Origin: Candidatus Competibacteraceae bacterium
GTDB taxonomy: Bacteria > Pseudomonadota > Gammaproteobacteria > Competibacterales > Competibacteraceae
Direction of reading: 5' to 3'
Assembly: GCA_016713505.1 (NCBI GenBank)
Contig: JADJPA010000001.1
Location: 2,059,501 to 2,123,500 of the forward strand
DNA length: 64,000 nt
The notes under the pieces are model-generated. The model had not been told where the DNA came from. It was given only the letters and a program-made list of their open reading frames with translations, and ran no database searches. This document shows positions 44,289-52,629 of this stretch, piece after piece. The position numbers and the translations under genes are program-made. Positions within the stretch are counted from its first letter, which is position 1; every line of letters begins with the position of its first letter.

Positions 44289-45665
44289 ATGGTGCTTTCG
44301 CCCGCCCTGTTCGCCCCTCTGCTAAACGACCATCCTCAGCTCCGCCATCTGATCGTCGCTTACAGCGGTGGTCTGGATTCCCACGGACTGCTGCATCTGC
44401 TGGCGACCGACCGCGCTGCTCGGCCCGAACGGACGTTGGCGGCTTGCTACGTGGATCATGGGTTGCACCCCGCGTCGGCCATCTGGGGCGAGCATTGCGC
44501 CCGCATCTGTCGCACCTTGGCCGTTCCGTTGCGAGTCTTGAAAGTCGATGCGCGACCCCTATCCGGCGAGAGTCCGGAAGCCGCCGCCCGCCGTGTCCGC
44601 TATGCCGCCCTCGCCGCCGAACTCAAATCGGATACTGGCTTGTTGACCGCCCATCACCGGGACGATCAAGCCGAAACCCTGTTGCTGCAACTGTTGCGCG
44701 GCGCGGGTCCGCACGGATTGGCGGCGATGCCAGCGGCGGCCCGACTCGGACAGGGCTGGCTGCTGCGGCCCTTGTTGGAGGTCGGCCGCGCCGATTTGCT
44801 GGCTTATGCCCGCACCCATCAGTTGCCCTGGATCGAGGATGCCAGCAACACGGATTCCGCGTTCGACCGCAACTATCTTCGCCACCACATCCTGCCCTTA
44901 CTGGCCGAGCGCTGGCCGGCCGCTCACCGCAATTTGGCGCGTTCGGCGCGCTGGTGCGCCGAAACCGCCGACTGGCTGAACGCGGAAGCCGCAACCGATC
45001 TTAGTGGGATCGGCGCCGAACGCATCGATGCGCTGCGCCTTCCGCCGCTGTGCGAGCTTAGCGATATCCGCCAACGCAACGTCGTGCGCTTTTGGTTGCG
45101 CCGGCTCGGCTTGCCGGTTCCCGACCACCGGCAATTGCGGCACCTGCTGCACGATATGCTGGCCGCCGGGCGCGACCGGCAGCCTTACGTCCGCTGGCCG
45201 GGTGGCGAAGCGCGCCGCTACCGGGACAGACTCTACGCCATGCCGCCCTTGCCGCCGCATGACGCACGCCAAACCTTCAGCTGGCGAGCGTGTGGCGATG
45301 GCTGGCCGCCGCTGGAGCTTCCGGGCGTGGGCCGGCTGCGGATGCGGGCAGCGCTCAGTCAAGGGTTACGGGCAGAAATCTGGCGCGATGGTCCGTTGCT
45401 CGTTCGCTTTCGGATCGGCGGCGAACGCTTTCAACCGGTCGGGCGCGGCCACAGTCAAGAACTGAAGAAGCTGCTACAGGAAGCGAGCATCCCACCGTGG
45501 GAGCGGGACCGGTTGCCGCTACTGTATAGGGATCGGAGCTTGCTAGCGGTTGTAGGATTGAGCGTCGCCGCCGACCGGGCCGCCAGGCCCGGCGAAACGG
45601 GCTGGCAACCGGTGCTGGAGCCGCCGCTGCGATACGGCGGGTCCTTCATGGGCGGTGCTCGGTAA
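44289..45665 (+). CDS. tilS: tRNA(Ile)-lysidine synthetase TilS
   Basis: The 458-aa enzyme converts C34 of the AUA-reading tRNA-Ile to lysidine. The PP-loop VAYSGGLDSHGLLHLLA, YVDHGLHPAS, LTAHHRDDQAETLLLQLLRGAG and WIEDASNTDSAFDRNYLRHHILPLL are typical. A TilS C-terminal domain is present (FRIGGERFQPVGRGHSQELKKLLQEASIPPWERDRLPLLY). accA-tilS order is common. It is convergent with sdhE, 19 bp apart. Confidence 0.95.
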   Translation: MVLSPALFAPLLNDHPQLRHLIVAYSGGLDSHGLLHLLATDRAARPERTLAACYVDHGLHPASAIWGEHCARICRTLAVPLRVLKVDARPLSGESPEAAARRVRYAALAAELKSDTGLLTAHHRDDQAETLLLQLLRGAGPHGLAAMPAAARLGQGWLLRPLLEVGRADLLAYARTHQLPWIEDASNTDSAFDRNYLRHHILPLLAERWPAAHRNLARSARWCAETADWLNAEAATDLSGIGAERIDALRLPPLCELSDIRQRNVVRFWLRRLGLPVPDHRQLRHLLHDMLAAGRDRQPYVRWPGGEARRYRDRLYAMPPLPPHDARQTFSWRACGDGWPPLELPGVGRLRMRAALSQGLRAEIWRDGPLLVRFRIGGERFQPVGRGHSQELKKLLQEASIPPWERDRLPLLYRDRSLLAVVGLSVAADRAARPGETGWQPVLEPPLRYGGSFMGGAR

Positions 45666-45684
45666 CGGCATCGCCCATTCAGGA

Positions 45685-45942
45685 TCAAGACGCATCCACA
45701 TCGTTCAGCAGCGCGCGCATGACGCTGACTACTTGCGCCGTTATCGGCTCCGCCGGCGTTTCTCGTCCGACCATATAGCGCATCAATAACGGGTCTTGCA
45801 GCTCCAGCAATTCCGCGAACGCTTGCTGCTCTTCTGCTGAAGCAGCCGGGTAATGCCGTTCCAGATAGCCCAACGTCAGCAGGTCCAACTCTTTCATGCC
45901 GCGCCGGCAGCGCCAGCGCAATTTGCCTAATTGTTCGGTCAC
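45685..45942 (-). CDS. sdhE: FAD assembly factor SdhE
   Basis: The 85-aa protein has the SdhE signature LRWRCRRGMKELDLLTLGYL, containing the RGxxE motif needed for covalent flavinylation of SdhA, and ELLELQDPLLMRYMVG. The start is GTG at 45942, with GGAG 9 nt upstream. It lies immediately after sdhCDAB but beyond a terminator-like hairpin, so it may be expressed at a lower level by read-through or from its own promoter. Confidence 0.92.
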   Translation of the reverse strand: MTEQLGKLRWRCRRGMKELDLLTLGYLERHYPAASAEEQQAFAELLELQDPLLMRYMVGRETPAEPITAQVVSVMRALLNDVDAS

Positions 45943-45960
45943 GATCCGCTGCTCCCATAA

Positions 45961-45994
45961 ACAAAACCCCTCACCCGCACCGCGGGAGAGGGGT
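45961..45994 (-). terminator. Terminator hairpin after sdhB
   Basis: ACCCCTC (45966-45972) pairs with GAGGGGT (45988-45994), with an inner CCCGC/GCGGG stem and a 3-nt loop. On the minus strand it runs into TTTTGTTT. It separates sdhB from sdhE. Confidence 0.75.
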
Positions 45995-46030
45995 CAAGGA
46001 TAAGAAAATCTAACGTAAAACCGAAGCGAA

Positions 46031-46807
46031 TTAGCGCCGTTCCACCATCAGTTTTTTGATCTCCGCGATGGCTTTGGCGGGATTCAAGCTCTTCGGGCAG
46101 GTCTTGGTGCAATTCATGATGGTATGGCAGCGATAGAGCCGGAACGGGTCTTCCAGATCGTCCAAGCGCTCGCCGGTAAATTCATCGCGGCTGTCCACGA
46201 TCCAGCGATAGGCTTGCAGCAAGATGGAAGGACCGAGATACCGCTCGCCGTTCCACCAGTAACTCGGGCAACTGGTGGAGCAGCAGGCGCACAGGATACA
46301 TTCATACAACCCATCCAGCTTGGCGCGATCCTCCTTGGATTGCAGGCGCTCCCGCGCCGGCGGCGGCGTGGCGGCCTGCAACCAGGGCTTGATCGAGGTG
46401 TACTGCGCGTAGAAATGGGTCAGATCGGGCACCAGATCCTTGACGACGGGCATGTGCGGCAACGGATAGATCTTGACCTCGCCGGAGATGTCCTCGATGG
46501 CCTTGGTGCACGCCAAGGTGTTGGTGCCGTCGATGTTCATGGCGCAAGAACCGCACACCCCTTCCCGGCAGGAGCGCCGGAGCGTCAGGGTCGGATCGAC
46601 CTCGTTCTTGATCTTGAGCAGCGCGTCCAACACCATCGGCCCGCAGGCGGCCAGATCGACTTCGTAAGTATCCATGCGCGGGTTTTCGCCGCTGTCCGGG
46701 TCCCAGCGATAAATCTGGAAGCGCCTGACGTTTTTGGCGCCCGCGCCGGCATAGTAGGTTTTGCCCTTGCCGATGACGGAATTGGCTGGAAGTTTGAATT
46801 GAGCCAT
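46031..46807 (-). CDS. sdhB: Succinate dehydrogenase iron-sulfur subunit
   Basis: The 258-aa subunit has the plant-type 2Fe-2S ligands CREGVCGSCAMNIDGTNTLAC and the 4Fe-4S/3Fe-4S ligands CILCACCSTSCPSYWW and CHTIMNCTKTCPKSLNP. It passes electrons from SdhA flavin to ubiquinone at the membrane anchor. Last gene of sdhCDAB, 12 bp after sdhA. Confidence 0.97.
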   Translation of the reverse strand: MAQFKLPANSVIGKGKTYYAGAGAKNVRRFQIYRWDPDSGENPRMDTYEVDLAACGPMVLDALLKIKNEVDPTLTLRRSCREGVCGSCAMNIDGTNTLACTKAIEDISGEVKIYPLPHMPVVKDLVPDLTHFYAQYTSIKPWLQAATPPPARERLQSKEDRAKLDGLYECILCACCSTSCPSYWWNGERYLGPSILLQAYRWIVDSRDEFTGERLDDLEDPFRLYRCHTIMNCTKTCPKSLNPAKAIAEIKKLMVERR

Positions 46808-46819
46808 GACGGTGTCCCC

Positions 46820-48610
46820 TCAGTACGTGCGCTTCTTGGGTGGGATGTATTCCACCTCTTGGGTCAGGGTATAGGTGTGAACCGGACGGTAGTCGATCTT
46901 GACACCGCCCTTGGGGTCCAGCCACGCCAGGGTGTGCTTCATCCAGTTCTCATCGTCGCGGTCGGGATAGTCCTCGCGGGCGTGCGCGCCGCGACTTTCG
47001 GGCCGGTTGATCGCCGATTTGATCGAGACCATCGCGCAACCGAGCAGGTTGTCCAGTTCCAGGGTCTCGACCAGATCGGAATTCCAGACCATGCCTCGGT
47101 CGCTGACGCCGACCTGCTCGAAGCCGGCGTAAACCTCCTCCAGCAGTTTGATGCCCTCGGCCATGGAATCGCCGGTGCGGAACACCGCCGCGTGATTCTG
47201 CATGGTGCGCTGCATCCGCATCCGCAAACTGGCGGTCGGGTTCTCGCCCTTGGCGTTGCGCAGGCCGTCGAAGCGGGCGACGATCTTATCCACCGAAGCT
47301 TGCGGCAAGGGTCCGTGCGAGCTGTTGGGTTTGACCAGCTCGGCGCAGCGGATGGCGGCGGCGCGCCCGAACACCACGATGTCCAGCAGCGAGTTGGAGC
47401 CCAGGCGGTTGGCGCCGTGCACCGACACGCAAGCGGATTCGCCGATGGCCATCAAACCGGGAATGACGGTATCGGGGTTGCCGTCTTTGAGGATGACGAC
47501 TTCGCCGTGGTAGTTGGTCGGGATGCCGCCCATGTTGTAATGCACGGTCGGCAGCACCGGCGCGGGCTCCTTGGTCACGTCCACGCCGGCGAAGATGCGG
47601 GCGGTTTCGGCGATGCCCGGCAGCCGCTCGTTGATGACGTTGGCGCCCAAATGTTCCAGATGCAGATAAATGTGATCCTTGTGTTCGCCGACCCCGCGCC
47701 CCTCGCGGATTTCGATGGTCATGGAACGGCTGACCACATCGCGCGAGGCCAGGTCCTTGGCGTTCGGCGCGTAGCGCTCCATGAAGCGCTCGCCGTTGGA
47801 GTTGGTCAGATAGCCGCCCTCGCCCCGGCAGCCTTCGGTCATCAGACAGCCGGAGCCGTAGATGCCGGTCGGATGGAACTGGGTGAATTCCATGTCTTGC
47901 AACGGCAGACCGGCCCGTAGCACCATGCCGTTGCCATCACCGGTGCAGGTGTGTGCCGAGGTCGCCGAAAAGTAGGCGCGGCCGTAGCCGCCGGTCGCCA
48001 ACACGGTTTGATGGGCGTTGAAGACATGCAGCGAACCGTCGGCCAAATCCCAGGCCACCACGCCGCGGCAGGCGCCCGAATCGTCCATGATCAAATCCAG
48101 CGCGAAATATTCGATGAAGAATTCAGCGTTGTGTTTGAGCGCCTGCTGGTAGAGGGTGTGCAGGATGGCGTGGCCGGTGCGGTCGGCGGCGGCGCAGGTG
48201 CGCTGGGCGATGCCCTCGCCGTAGTTGGTGGTCATGCCGCCGAAGGGGCGCTGGTAAATCTTGCCTTCCTCGGTGCGGGAGAATGGCACCCCGTAGTGCT
48301 CCAGCTCGATCACCGCCGGCACCGCCTCGCGGCACATGTATTCGATGGCGTCCTGATCGCCGAGCCAGTCGGAGCCCTTCACGGTGTCATACATGTGCCA
48401 CTGCCACAGATCCTGGCCCATGTTGGCCAGCGCCGCCGACATGCCGCCCTGCGCCGCGACCGTATGGCTGCGAGTGGGAAACACCTTGGTCAAACAGGCC
48501 GTCTTCAGGCCCTTCTGGGCCATGCCGAAGGTGGCGCGCAAGCCCGCGCCGCCCGCGCCGACCACGACCACGTCGTAATTATGATGGATCAATTTGTATT
48601 CGTTGGACAT
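46820..48610 (-). CDS. sdhA: Succinate dehydrogenase flavoprotein subunit
   Basis: The 596-aa subunit has the FAD-binding VVVGAGGAGLRATFGMAQKGL, the flavinylation-site histidine region TRSHTVAAQGGMSAAL, QFHPTGIYGSG, the active-site EGCRGEGGYLTN, HRLGSNSLLD-type NRLGSNSLLDIVVFGRAAA, and the conserved C-terminus with the basic DYRPVHTYTLT. It oxidises succinate in the TCA cycle and respiratory complex II. FAD attachment is helped by SdhE, and by the SdhAF4-like DUF1674 protein, both nearby. Confidence 0.97.
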   Translation of the reverse strand: MSNEYKLIHHNYDVVVVGAGGAGLRATFGMAQKGLKTACLTKVFPTRSHTVAAQGGMSAALANMGQDLWQWHMYDTVKGSDWLGDQDAIEYMCREAVPAVIELEHYGVPFSRTEEGKIYQRPFGGMTTNYGEGIAQRTCAAADRTGHAILHTLYQQALKHNAEFFIEYFALDLIMDDSGACRGVVAWDLADGSLHVFNAHQTVLATGGYGRAYFSATSAHTCTGDGNGMVLRAGLPLQDMEFTQFHPTGIYGSGCLMTEGCRGEGGYLTNSNGERFMERYAPNAKDLASRDVVSRSMTIEIREGRGVGEHKDHIYLHLEHLGANVINERLPGIAETARIFAGVDVTKEPAPVLPTVHYNMGGIPTNYHGEVVILKDGNPDTVIPGLMAIGESACVSVHGANRLGSNSLLDIVVFGRAAAIRCAELVKPNSSHGPLPQASVDKIVARFDGLRNAKGENPTASLRMRMQRTMQNHAAVFRTGDSMAEGIKLLEEVYAGFEQVGVSDRGMVWNSDLVETLELDNLLGCAMVSIKSAINRPESRGAHAREDYPDRDDENWMKHTLAWLDPKGGVKIDYRPVHTYTLTQEVEYIPPKKRTY

Positions 48611-48636
48611 GAAACCTCAGCCTCCGGTGGTGGGCG

Positions 48637-49014
48637 TCAGGCAAGCGCGATTTTGAGCACGCTGATAATGGAGATCGCGCCCAGCAGGAACAACACGAAC
48701 TGGGTCACCAGCAGGGCGAGGTACATGGCCCATTCCGGCCGAACGTAGTCTTCGTAAATGACCTGCATCCCCAGCTTGGCGTGATAAAACACCACAAACA
48801 GGAACGTCACCATCAATCCGGCGTTGATCGGGTTGCTCAACCAGTGCTGGAACATTTCATACTCGGTGCGGGAGTAGCGCAGCATCGAAAACGCGAACCA
48901 CAGCACCAAGGGGACCAAGGCGATGGAGGTCACGCGCTGCATCCACCAGTGATGGGTGCCCTCTTTGGCGGTGCCTAGGCCGCGAACGCGAGCGAGCGGG
49001 GTACGTAAACTCAT
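48637..49014 (-). CDS. sdhD: Succinate dehydrogenase membrane anchor subunit D
   Basis: The 125-aa protein has three membrane segments (SIALVPLVLWFAFSML, AGLMVTFLFVVFYHAKLGMQVI with the heme histidine, MYLALLVTQFVLFLLGAISII) and the EDYV motif near the quinone site. GAGGAGAG precedes the ATG at 49014, which also fits the family start. It anchors SdhAB together with SdhC. Confidence 0.93.
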   Translation of the reverse strand: MSLRTPLARVRGLGTAKEGTHHWWMQRVTSIALVPLVLWFAFSMLRYSRTEYEMFQHWLSNPINAGLMVTFLFVVFYHAKLGMQVIYEDYVRPEWAMYLALLVTQFVLFLLGAISIISVLKIALA

Positions 49015-49025
49015 GGCGACTCTCC

Positions 49026-49412
49026 TCAGGGCGCGGCGATCAGCCAGCACAGCGTGGTCAGAATGATGGACGCCCAGATCACGGCCCAGCCGGATTTAGC
49101 GGCGTCCTGCAACTCAAAACCGTAACCGGCGTCCCAAAACAGATGACGGATACCGTTCGCCATGTGGTAAAACAGCGCCCAAGTCCACAGAAACAGCAGC
49201 AATTGGCCGAGCATCGAACCGATCACCGCTTGAGCGTGGTGATAGGCTTGCGGGCCGAGCGCGGCCGCGGCCAACCAGTACACCAGCAGCAGCGTGCCGG
49301 CCACCAGGGCCGCTCCGGTGGCGCGGTGGGTGATGGATAACACCGAAGTCATTTGTGGTTTGTAATACGGGCCGATCATGAACGGCGACAGTGGCCGCTG
49401 GTTGGCTGACAT
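49026..49412 (-). CDS. sdhC: Succinate dehydrogenase cytochrome b556 subunit C
   Basis: The 128-aa protein begins with the conserved NQRPLSPFMIGPYYKPQMTSVLSITHRATG and has three membrane helices. HMANGIRHLFWDAGYGF carries the heme b histidine. GAGGAG precedes the ATG at 49412. The longer frame upstream is not part of the family. First gene of the sdh operon. Confidence 0.95.
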   Translation of the reverse strand: MSANQRPLSPFMIGPYYKPQMTSVLSITHRATGAALVAGTLLLVYWLAAAALGPQAYHHAQAVIGSMLGQLLLFLWTWALFYHMANGIRHLFWDAGYGFELQDAAKSGWAVIWASIILTTLCWLIAAP

Positions 49413-49572
49413 AGGTTTCTCCTCGTTAATACAGTGGCGAAGATGAAGCTCGTTTTTTTGTGCGACGCAAAAATCAAGGTCGAATGCTACCCCCATGTTC
49501 GGGGACATCACAATGAAAACGATGGATTCGGACGACGTTGCACGCTAGCGGGCCTGCCACCACGGTGGGGGC

Positions 49573-49749
49573 CTAGAAATCGATACAGCGGCCCGCTTTC
49601 TCCCAATCGCCGTAGCGGGTAGGCTCAGGTCCTTTGGGACCGCCAAATTCCAGGGGCTGTTTGGGTTTTGCGGCGGGTTCGACTGGCGGGGACGGATCGG
49701 GGCTCGTGGACGGCTGCGGCGGCGTTATCTGCGTGTCGTTCTCGTTCAT
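49573..49749 (-). CDS. DUF1674 / SdhAF4-like small protein
   Basis: The 58-aa protein has a Pro/Ser-rich N-terminal half and ends with the DUF1674 core: GGPKGPEPTRYGDWEKAGRC followed by IDF and stop. Eukaryotic SDHAF4 and its bacterial homologs bind flavinylated SdhA and protect it during complex II assembly. Its position directly upstream of sdhC on the same strand (160-bp gap) supports that role. The ribosome site is weak. It is short enough to be missed by length-filtered gene calling. Confidence 0.82.
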   Translation of the reverse strand: MNENDTQITPPQPSTSPDPSPPVEPAAKPKQPLEFGGPKGPEPTRYGDWEKAGRCIDF

Positions 49750-49996
49750 GACAGCTCACGAAAAAGCAAGTTAAGGGATGGCGCTAGCCGGCCATCCAAC
49801 TTCCAGCCGTCGACCCTGCCACTGGAAAGATTACAGTTCTGAAAACCTAGTACGACGGTCGGGTATTTTGGTTTATTTCTTGTGGACATTATGCCTTTCA
49901 CGGCCTTCGAACGCAACGAATCAGCGGATTCTCAAACGGGTGGACCACGCGCGCATCCTGCTGCTATAAATTGGAAAGACAACGAGATTTCATCCT

Positions 49997-51052
49997 ATGA
50001 ACGCAGAATGGCGGGTATTTCTTGAGCGGGCGGGCGCCGTGCTGGCGAACGATGGCGTGGCAAACTTCGGCCGGGCTGACCTCGAATCCCGCGCGGCGCT
50101 TTCCGGCGAGGTGTGTTGCGATCTGTCGCAACGGGGTCTGATCGTCGCGCGCGGCCCCGATAGCGAGACCTTCTTGCAAGGCCAACTGACTTGCGACCTG
50201 CGGCAGGCGACGCCGGAGCGCAGCCTGCTCGGCGCTTATTGCAGCCCCAAGGGTCGGGCGCTGGCCTGCCCGCGGGTGTTCCAACGCGAAGACGCTTATT
50301 ATCTGGAGCTGCCGCGCGCGCTGGTGGAGCCGACGCTGGCGCGCTTGCGAAAATATGTGCTCAGGGCCAAAACCGCGCTGGAGGACGCCAGCGACACCCT
50401 GGCGCGAATGGGAGTGGCTGGGCCTGCCGCCGCGCCCTTGCTGGCGGAATACGGTTCAGCGGATGTCGCTGCCATGCTGGAAGGTGAGGCGCGCTATGCC
50501 CACGGCGTCACCATCCTTCGCCTGCCCGGCCCCACTCCTCGCTTCCAACTGCATGGCCCGGCCCCGGCACTCAGCGCGCTTTGGAACGCGCTCGTTCCGA
50601 GCGTCACCCCGATTGGCGCTGAGTCCTGGCGCTTGCTGGACATTTTGGCGGGAACGCCGGCCGTCTACCCCGAAACCGTGGACGCGTTCGTGCCGCAAAT
50701 GCTCAACCTGCAGTTTCTGGATGGGATCGGCTTTCAGAAAGGTTGCTATACCGGGCAGGAGATCGTGGCGCGCACCCAGTATTTGGGCAAACTGAAACGG
50801 CGGATGTATTTGGCGCGGGCGGACAGTCCGACGCCACCCCATCCCGGCGATGCGCTGTTTTCACTTCACGCCGACCCCGGCCAGAGCGCGGGACAACTGG
50901 CCGATGCGGCATTGCATCCCGCCGGCGGCTATGCCGTGCTGGCGGTGGCAATGATCGAGCTTGCCGAACGGGGGGCGTTACAACTGGGCGCCAGCGGCGG
51001 GCCGACGCTCCGTCTGGAGCCGCTGCCTTACTGCTTCGAGGCCACCGCTTAA
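49997..51052 (+). CDS. ygfZ: tRNA-modifying/Fe-S protein YgfZ
   Basis: The 351-aa folate-binding GcvT-like protein carries the family signature FQKGCYTGQEIVART near residue 255. LSQRGLIVARGPDSETFLQGQLTCDL and YCSPKGRALACPRVF precede it. YgfZ supports Fe-S enzymes such as MiaB. In many gammaproteobacteria ygfZ is near sdhE, as here. It is convergent with rnt, overlapping by 4 nt. Confidence 0.93.
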   Translation: MNAEWRVFLERAGAVLANDGVANFGRADLESRAALSGEVCCDLSQRGLIVARGPDSETFLQGQLTCDLRQATPERSLLGAYCSPKGRALACPRVFQREDAYYLELPRALVEPTLARLRKYVLRAKTALEDASDTLARMGVAGPAAAPLLAEYGSADVAAMLEGEARYAHGVTILRLPGPTPRFQLHGPAPALSALWNALVPSVTPIGAESWRLLDILAGTPAVYPETVDAFVPQMLNLQFLDGIGFQKGCYTGQEIVARTQYLGKLKRRMYLARADSPTPPHPGDALFSLHADPGQSAGQLADAALHPAGGYAVLAVAMIELAERGALQLGASGGPTLRLEPLPYCFEATA

Positions 51053-51687
51053 CCGTCGGCGGGCATCCAACCTCCCAATGCTTTCCAGCGGTTGACAATC
51101 AAGCAAAACAGGTCCGCCGTGCGTTCGGCATCGTAAATCGCCGAATGCGCCTCGCGCTCGTCCCAGCGGATGTCCGCCGCCTGGAGCGCCCGCGCCAGCA
51201 CCGTTTGTCCGTAGGCCAATCCGGCCAGCGACACCGTATCGAAGCTGCTGAACGGATGAAAAGGGTTACGCTTGATCTTGGCGCGGGCCACCGCCGCGTT
51301 CAGAAACGCCAGATCGAAAAACGCATTGTGGCCGACCAGAACGGCGCGGGTGCAGCCGGTTTCCCGCATCTCCCGTCGGACCTCCTGAAAGATGCCCTCC
51401 AAGGCTTCGCGTTCCGCGACCGCGAAACGGAAAGGATGGTCGGGATCGATGCCGTTGACCGCCATCGATGCCGGGTCCAGCCGCGCGCCGGGAAAGGGCT
51501 GGACGTGATGGGCCAAGGTGCCGGCGGGACGTAAATCGCCTTGCCAGTCCATGCGCACGATGACGGCGGCGATTTCCAACAAGGCGTCGGTTTGGGCGTT
51601 GATGCCGCCGGTTTCGACATCCACGATGACCGGGAGGAATCCCCGGAACCGGCGAGCGATGAGAGCGTTCGGGGGGGGTCCGTTCAT
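51049..51687 (-). CDS. rnt: Ribonuclease T
   Basis: The 212-aa DEDDh exonuclease has FLPVIVDVETGGINAQTDALLEIAAV (D and E of motif I), VLVGHNAFFDLAFLNAAVARAKIKRNPFHPFSSFDTVSLAGLAYGQTVLARA, and HSAIYDAERTADLFCLIV with the terminal His/Asp. It matures 3' ends of tRNA, 5S and 23S rRNA. It lies 63 bp after moaE on the same strand. Confidence 0.95.
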   Translation of the reverse strand: MNGPPPNALIARRFRGFLPVIVDVETGGINAQTDALLEIAAVIVRMDWQGDLRPAGTLAHHVQPFPGARLDPASMAVNGIDPDHPFRFAVAEREALEGIFQEVRREMRETGCTRAVLVGHNAFFDLAFLNAAVARAKIKRNPFHPFSSFDTVSLAGLAYGQTVLARALQAADIRWDEREAHSAIYDAERTADLFCLIVNRWKALGGWMPADG

Positions 51688-51750
51688 CCGTGCAGGATAA
51701 CGGATCGCCTGTCGAAACGCACTGACACCCGCGCGGCGGGCGGGCTGGGC

Positions 51751-52188
51751 TCAGCCCGGCGTGTTGTATTCCACCCAGTGCGAGCCGGCGGTGGTGTCTT
51801 CGCGCTTCCAGAAGGGCGCTTTCGATTTCAGTTCTTCCATGATCCACCGGCAGGCCGCGAAGGCCGTCGCCCGGTGCGCCGACCAGACCGCCACCAGCAC
51901 GATGGGATCGCTGGGGTTCAGCTCGCCGACCCGATGCAGCACCAGGGCATCCAGGAGCGGCCATTCCCGAGCGGCGGTCTCGACGATGCGCTGCAAATAG
52001 CGCTCGGTCATACCGGGATAATGCTCCAGGCTCATCCGGCTGATGGCGGCTTGTTCGTTAGAGGCGCGCACGGTGCCGATGAAGATCGCCGTCGCGCCGT
52101 ACTGACCTTTCAGTTCGAGCTGACCGGCTTGATAACACCCCAATTCCACCAGCGGTTCGAAGGGCGCATCCCGCAATTCGACCTTCAC
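51751..52188 (-). CDS. moaE: Molybdopterin synthase catalytic subunit MoaE
   Basis: The 145-aa subunit has AIFIGTVRASNEQAAISRMSLEHYPGMTE, LHRVGELNPSDPIVLVAVWSAHRATAF and the active-site lysines in EELKSKAPFWKRE. With thiocarboxylated MoaD it converts cPMP to molybdopterin. It starts 4 bp after moaD. Confidence 0.95.
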   Translation of the reverse strand: MKVELRDAPFEPLVELGCYQAGQLELKGQYGATAIFIGTVRASNEQAAISRMSLEHYPGMTERYLQRIVETAAREWPLLDALVLHRVGELNPSDPIVLVAVWSAHRATAFAACRWIMEELKSKAPFWKREDTTAGSHWVEYNTPG

Positions 52189-52192
52189 TCCT

Positions 52193-52426
52193 CTACCCTC
52201 CTGTCACCGGCGGGAAGAACGCCACCTCATCGCCATCGCGGACGGTTTGTTCCAGGCTGGCGTATTCCATATTGACCGCCGCCAGCGTATTCGGCGGCAA
52301 CGGCGTTTCCGGCCACAGCCTTGCCCAAATTTCGGCAACCGTGGTTGTTTCGGCTACGGAAAGCCGATCTTCAGCGCGACCTAAACGGTCGCGCAGGCTG
52401 GCGAAATATTTGATCTGTACGGTCAT
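52193..52426 (-). CDS. moaD: Molybdopterin synthase sulfur carrier subunit MoaD
   Basis: The 77-aa ubiquitin-fold protein begins MTVQIKYFASLRDRLG and ends DGDEVAFFPPVTGG, with the C-terminal Gly-Gly that is thiocarboxylated. The ATG at 52426 fits the family. The longer frame has an unrelated extension. The ribosome site is poor. Other moa genes (moaA, moaC, moeB) are not in the window. Confidence 0.93.
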   Translation of the reverse strand: MTVQIKYFASLRDRLGRAEDRLSVAETTTVAEIWARLWPETPLPPNTLAAVNMEYASLEQTVRDGDEVAFFPPVTGG

Positions 52427-52629
52427 GACGGAATTTTTGATCAACCCCCGCTTCCAGGCGTTTGGAGATGGAGATGCGGCCACGCCCAGCGAAACGGCCA
52501 ACACGATCCCTACGGAATGAGGTTTGTTACAACCCCTGTTGCTTTACGGTCGCACTCACTCCAGTTTATTGTCGCTTTTGCGCTTGAAAAACACGCAACC
52601 CCACAGGTCCCTGGCCCTTGAGGGATGGC

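Noticed and set aside
46124..47920. 598-codon open frame on the plus strand opposite sdhA/sdhB
   Set aside because: It is an antisense shadow produced by strong GC bias at third positions. The opposite strand encodes complete, conserved sdhB and sdhA, and the translation shows no domain.
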